15,872 nucleotides of DNA from Polyangiaceae bacterium (GTDB lineage Bacteria > Myxococcota > Polyangia > Polyangiales > Polyangiaceae): positions 1 to 15,872 of the forward strand of contig JAICTU010000189.1 of the NCBI GenBank assembly GCA_025936205.1. The letters are read 5' to 3'. Position numbers and translations under genes: made by a program. The notes beneath the pieces were generated by a model. The model searched no databases and was not told the origin of the DNA. It saw nothing but the letters and a program-made list of their open reading frames with translations. Shown here in pieces: positions 14,188 through 15,872 of the stretch. How positions within the stretch are numbered: the stretch's first letter is position 1; each line of letters starts with the position of its first letter.

Positions 14188-14910
14188 ATGCAGTGTGTGG
14201 GGAAGGGCAGCCAGCTCGCATTCGTGTTCCGCAGGCGCGGCGGAGCGCGCCGGGGCGCTGGGCGTCCGCCGAAAGGGGAACGAGCCGGCGTCTCCCATGC
14301 GCGAAAGCCATCCCTCTCACGGCATCACCCTTCGCATGTGACCTTGCGCGTGCGCAGCGGCTTGCCCTCGTTGCGCTCGCCCGCGCTCTTCGCGGTCGTG
14401 CGCAAGGCTCTGGCCGCCGGTAAAGATCGCTTCGGCTTCAGGCTGGCTCAGTTTTCGGTGCAAGGTAACCACCTGCACTTGCTCGTGGAAGCCGAGCAAC
14501 AGCGCGCCCTGTCCCGCGGTGTGCAGGGTCTGTCCGTGCGCCTGGCGCGGGCGTTGAACCGGCGCCTCGAGCGCAGCGGCAGCCTGTTTGCCGACCGCTA
14601 CCACGCGCGCGCCTTGAAGACGCCGCGCAGCGTGCAACTGGCGCTGCGCTATGTGCTGCTCAATGCTCGCAAGCACGCGCGCGCCAGCATGCCGCCAGGC
14701 TTCGTGGACGCGCGCTCCTCGGCGCCATGGTTTGATGGCTTCTGCCGCCCGAGCGAGCTGGTGTTTGGCGCAAGGGCGGCACGCGAAGAGTGGGCGTGGC
14801 AGAGCGGCGCTCTCGATGCGCCGGTCGTCGCCGCGCGCAGCTGGCTCTTGCGGGTCGGCTACCAACGCGCGGGTCCGATCGATTGTGACGACGCGCCGGC
14901 GCCCGGATGA
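14188..14910 (+). CDS. REP-associated tyrosine transposase (Y1/HUH family)
   Basis: The 240-residue protein carries the HUH motif in GNHLHLLVEA (His95 and His97), which binds the divalent metal for single-strand DNA cleavage. The catalytic tyrosine is probably in the helix LALRYVLLNARKHA (Tyr155), although Tyr138 in DRYHARAL is also possible. The N-terminal motif RGGARRGAGRPPKG and the following SRHHPSHVTLR are characteristic of a subgroup of these domesticated IS200/IS605 relatives. RAYT enzymes act on single-stranded palindromic REP sequences and are usually single-copy. The start ATG at 14188 has no clear ribosome binding site; a GTG at 14197 is an alternative, and both keep GSQLAF in front of the GGARRGAGRP motif. 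The frame is intact. It stands alone between IS remnants. Confidence 0.85.
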   Translation: MQCVGKGSQLAFVFRRRGGARRGAGRPPKGERAGVSHARKPSLSRHHPSHVTLRVRSGLPSLRSPALFAVVRKALAAGKDRFGFRLAQFSVQGNHLHLLVEAEQQRALSRGVQGLSVRLARALNRRLERSGSLFADRYHARALKTPRSVQLALRYVLLNARKHARASMPPGFVDARSSAPWFDGFCRPSELVFGARAAREEWAWQSGALDAPVVAARSWLLRVGYQRAGPIDCDDAPAPG

Positions 14911-14972
14911 CGCGCGGTTGCGGCATCAGCCCATGACGCTTTCCTCGGTGGCCCGACTTGCCCGGCCCTCGC

Positions 14973-14988
14973 AGCCGTGCTCACGGCT
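14973..14988. repeat. Short palindrome after the REP transposase gene
   Basis: AGCCGTG and CACGGCT form a perfect 7-bp inverted repeat separated by two bases, about 60 bp downstream of the transposase stop. It might be a terminator stem (no T-tract) or a single REP-like palindrome. Only one copy is visible in the window. Confidence 0.4.
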
Positions 14989-15061
14989 TCCAGCGCAAGG
15001 CTCGGTGCCGTGCCGCGGCGGGCGACGCCAGGAGCAGGTGTGCGTTTTGTCGAGGACATTT

Positions 15062-15730
15062 TCATCCGGTGAGCTGGGGTGTCCAGGCGCGGCGACTGCG
15101 GACCATGGCGTTCAGGAGGGTCAGCAGCTTCCGCATGGTCGCTACGATGGCGACCATGCGGGGTTTGCCGCGCTCGATGAGCCGGTCGTGGAATGCTTTC
15201 AGCGCAGGGTTGGCTTGGCGAGCCGTCAGCGTTGCCATGTAGAGGACGGATCGGACCGGGGCTCGCCCACCCGCAGTCTTGCGCTTCCCCTGATACGCTC
15301 CGCTGTCATCGTTCAGAGGCGCGACACCCACCAGGGCGGCGATTTGCTTGCGGTTGAGCTTCCCAAGTTCGGGCACGAATGCCGTCAGCGTTGCCGCCAG
15401 GACCGGGCCCACACCAGGAACCGACCTCAGCAGGTCGTCCGCTTCGCGCCACAGGGGCGTTGACCTCATCAGCTTCTCGATGTCCCCATCGACATCGTCA
15501 ATCTGCTGCGACAGAAACTCGATGACCGTCTCGATGCTCGCGTGCAGGGCTCGAAGTGCCGTGTGCTTGCGCCTCATCTCATCGGAACGCATATCCATCA
15601 ATTGGCGCCGTCGCGTCATCATCGCTTCTAGGATCCGGTGAGCGTCATCCGGAAAGGGCCTCAATTCCGGCCGAATCGCCTCGCCGAATTGCGCGATCAC
15701 ATCCGCGTCGATGCGGTCGGTTTTCGCTAG
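15062..15730 (-). pseudogene. IS110-family transposase, 5'-truncated
   Basis: About 223 residues of an IS110/IS1111-type transposase (normally 310-400) are open. They begin in LAKTDRIDADVIAQFGEAI, which holds the last two acidic residues of the DEDD catalytic set, pass through a coiled-coil region, and continue into the Transposase_20 domain: LLRSVPGVGPVLAATLTAFVPELG, then IAALVGVAPLNDDSG and GKRKTAGGRAPVRSVLYMA. That domain contains the helix-hairpin-helix-like segment and the region of the conserved C-terminal serine. The C-terminus (PQLTG, stop at 15062) looks complete. The first Asp and the Glu are gone because near 15730 the sequence changes abruptly into a hairpin-rich stretch. The first available start codon is a GTG at 15700. 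It is most likely a dead remnant. Confidence 0.85.
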
Positions 15731-15872
15731 ACTCGACTTGCGCGATTTTTTGAGCCTGATTCTGGGATAGATGCCCCCCTCGCCATCCGTCCTCGCGCTA
15801 CGCGCTGCGGGCGGTGGCTCCCCCCAAATCGCCCGCTGCGCGGGCTCAGGGGGGAGTGGGCGCTATGCGGCA
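15731..15872. repeat. Hairpin-rich sequence abutting the IS110 remnant
   Basis: At 15818-15856 an outer stem CTCCCCCC / GGGGGGAG encloses an inner perfect stem GCCCGC-TGC-GCGGGC. A further small hairpin CGCG-CTA-CGCG lies near 15794-15804. The minus-strand IS110 frame stays open through this region up to a stop at 15863-15865, without a start codon, but the peptide (AIWGEPPPAARSARTDGEGG) does not look like transposase. It resembles a dispersed intergenic repeat more than a gene and may continue beyond the window. Confidence 0.6.

Overview
The window is GC-rich DNA from a Gram-negative bacterium: it encodes an outer-membrane efflux channel, a tripartite pump and a periplasmic murein endopeptidase. 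The GC-driven antisense open frames, the set of decayed insertion sequences (IS481, IS21, IS110, a zinc-ribbon IS-associated protein) and a REP-type Y1 transposase with an N-terminal GGARRGAGRP motif suggest a large-genome soil bacterium, most likely a myxobacterium (Myxococcota, Polyangia-like). That placement is inference from gene style; there is no rRNA or tRNA in the window to confirm it.

Positions 69-6444 (minus strand) form one tightly packed operon. It reads, in transcription order: TetR-family repressor, DHA2/EmrB-type MFS exporter, EmrA/HlyD-type adaptor, TolC-type outer-membrane factor, SAM-dependent methyltransferase, and a dihydrofolate-reductase-like (RibD C-terminal) reductase. 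Gaps are 27 bp or less and one junction is an ATGA overlap. The first four genes make a complete inner-membrane/periplasm/outer-membrane drug efflux system with its own regulator. A plausible sigma70-type promoter and a perfect 7-bp inverted repeat lie over the transcription/translation start of the repressor, as expected for autorepression. The two enzymes at the 3' end may modify or respond to the same compounds.

Positions 6537-9263 carry a Nudix hydrolase (minus), a repeat-rich intergenic region (G-rich tandem units followed by a pair of about 54-bp inverted repeats), a DUF3224-type small protein (plus) and an exported, probably lipid-anchored, penicillin-insensitive murein endopeptidase of the MepA/M74 family with a C-terminal LysM domain (plus).

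Positions 9328-12147 (minus) hold the most unusual gene: a 939-residue protein that joins an N-terminal RelE/ParE-like segment, a full superfamily 1 (UvrD/Rep-like) helicase core, ankyrin repeats and an unrecognised C-terminal region. It sits next to a mobile-element graveyard, which makes a defence or stress function worth testing.

Positions about 12200-15872 are that graveyard. They contain three direct copies of a 45-80 bp sequence, a chimeric IS481/IS21 remnant, a frameshifted zinc-ribbon IS protein followed by an IS481 transposase fragment, an apparently intact REP-associated (Y1/HUH) transposase gene, and an IS110 transposase that has lost its N-terminal catalytic part at a junction with a hairpin-rich sequence that runs to the window edge.
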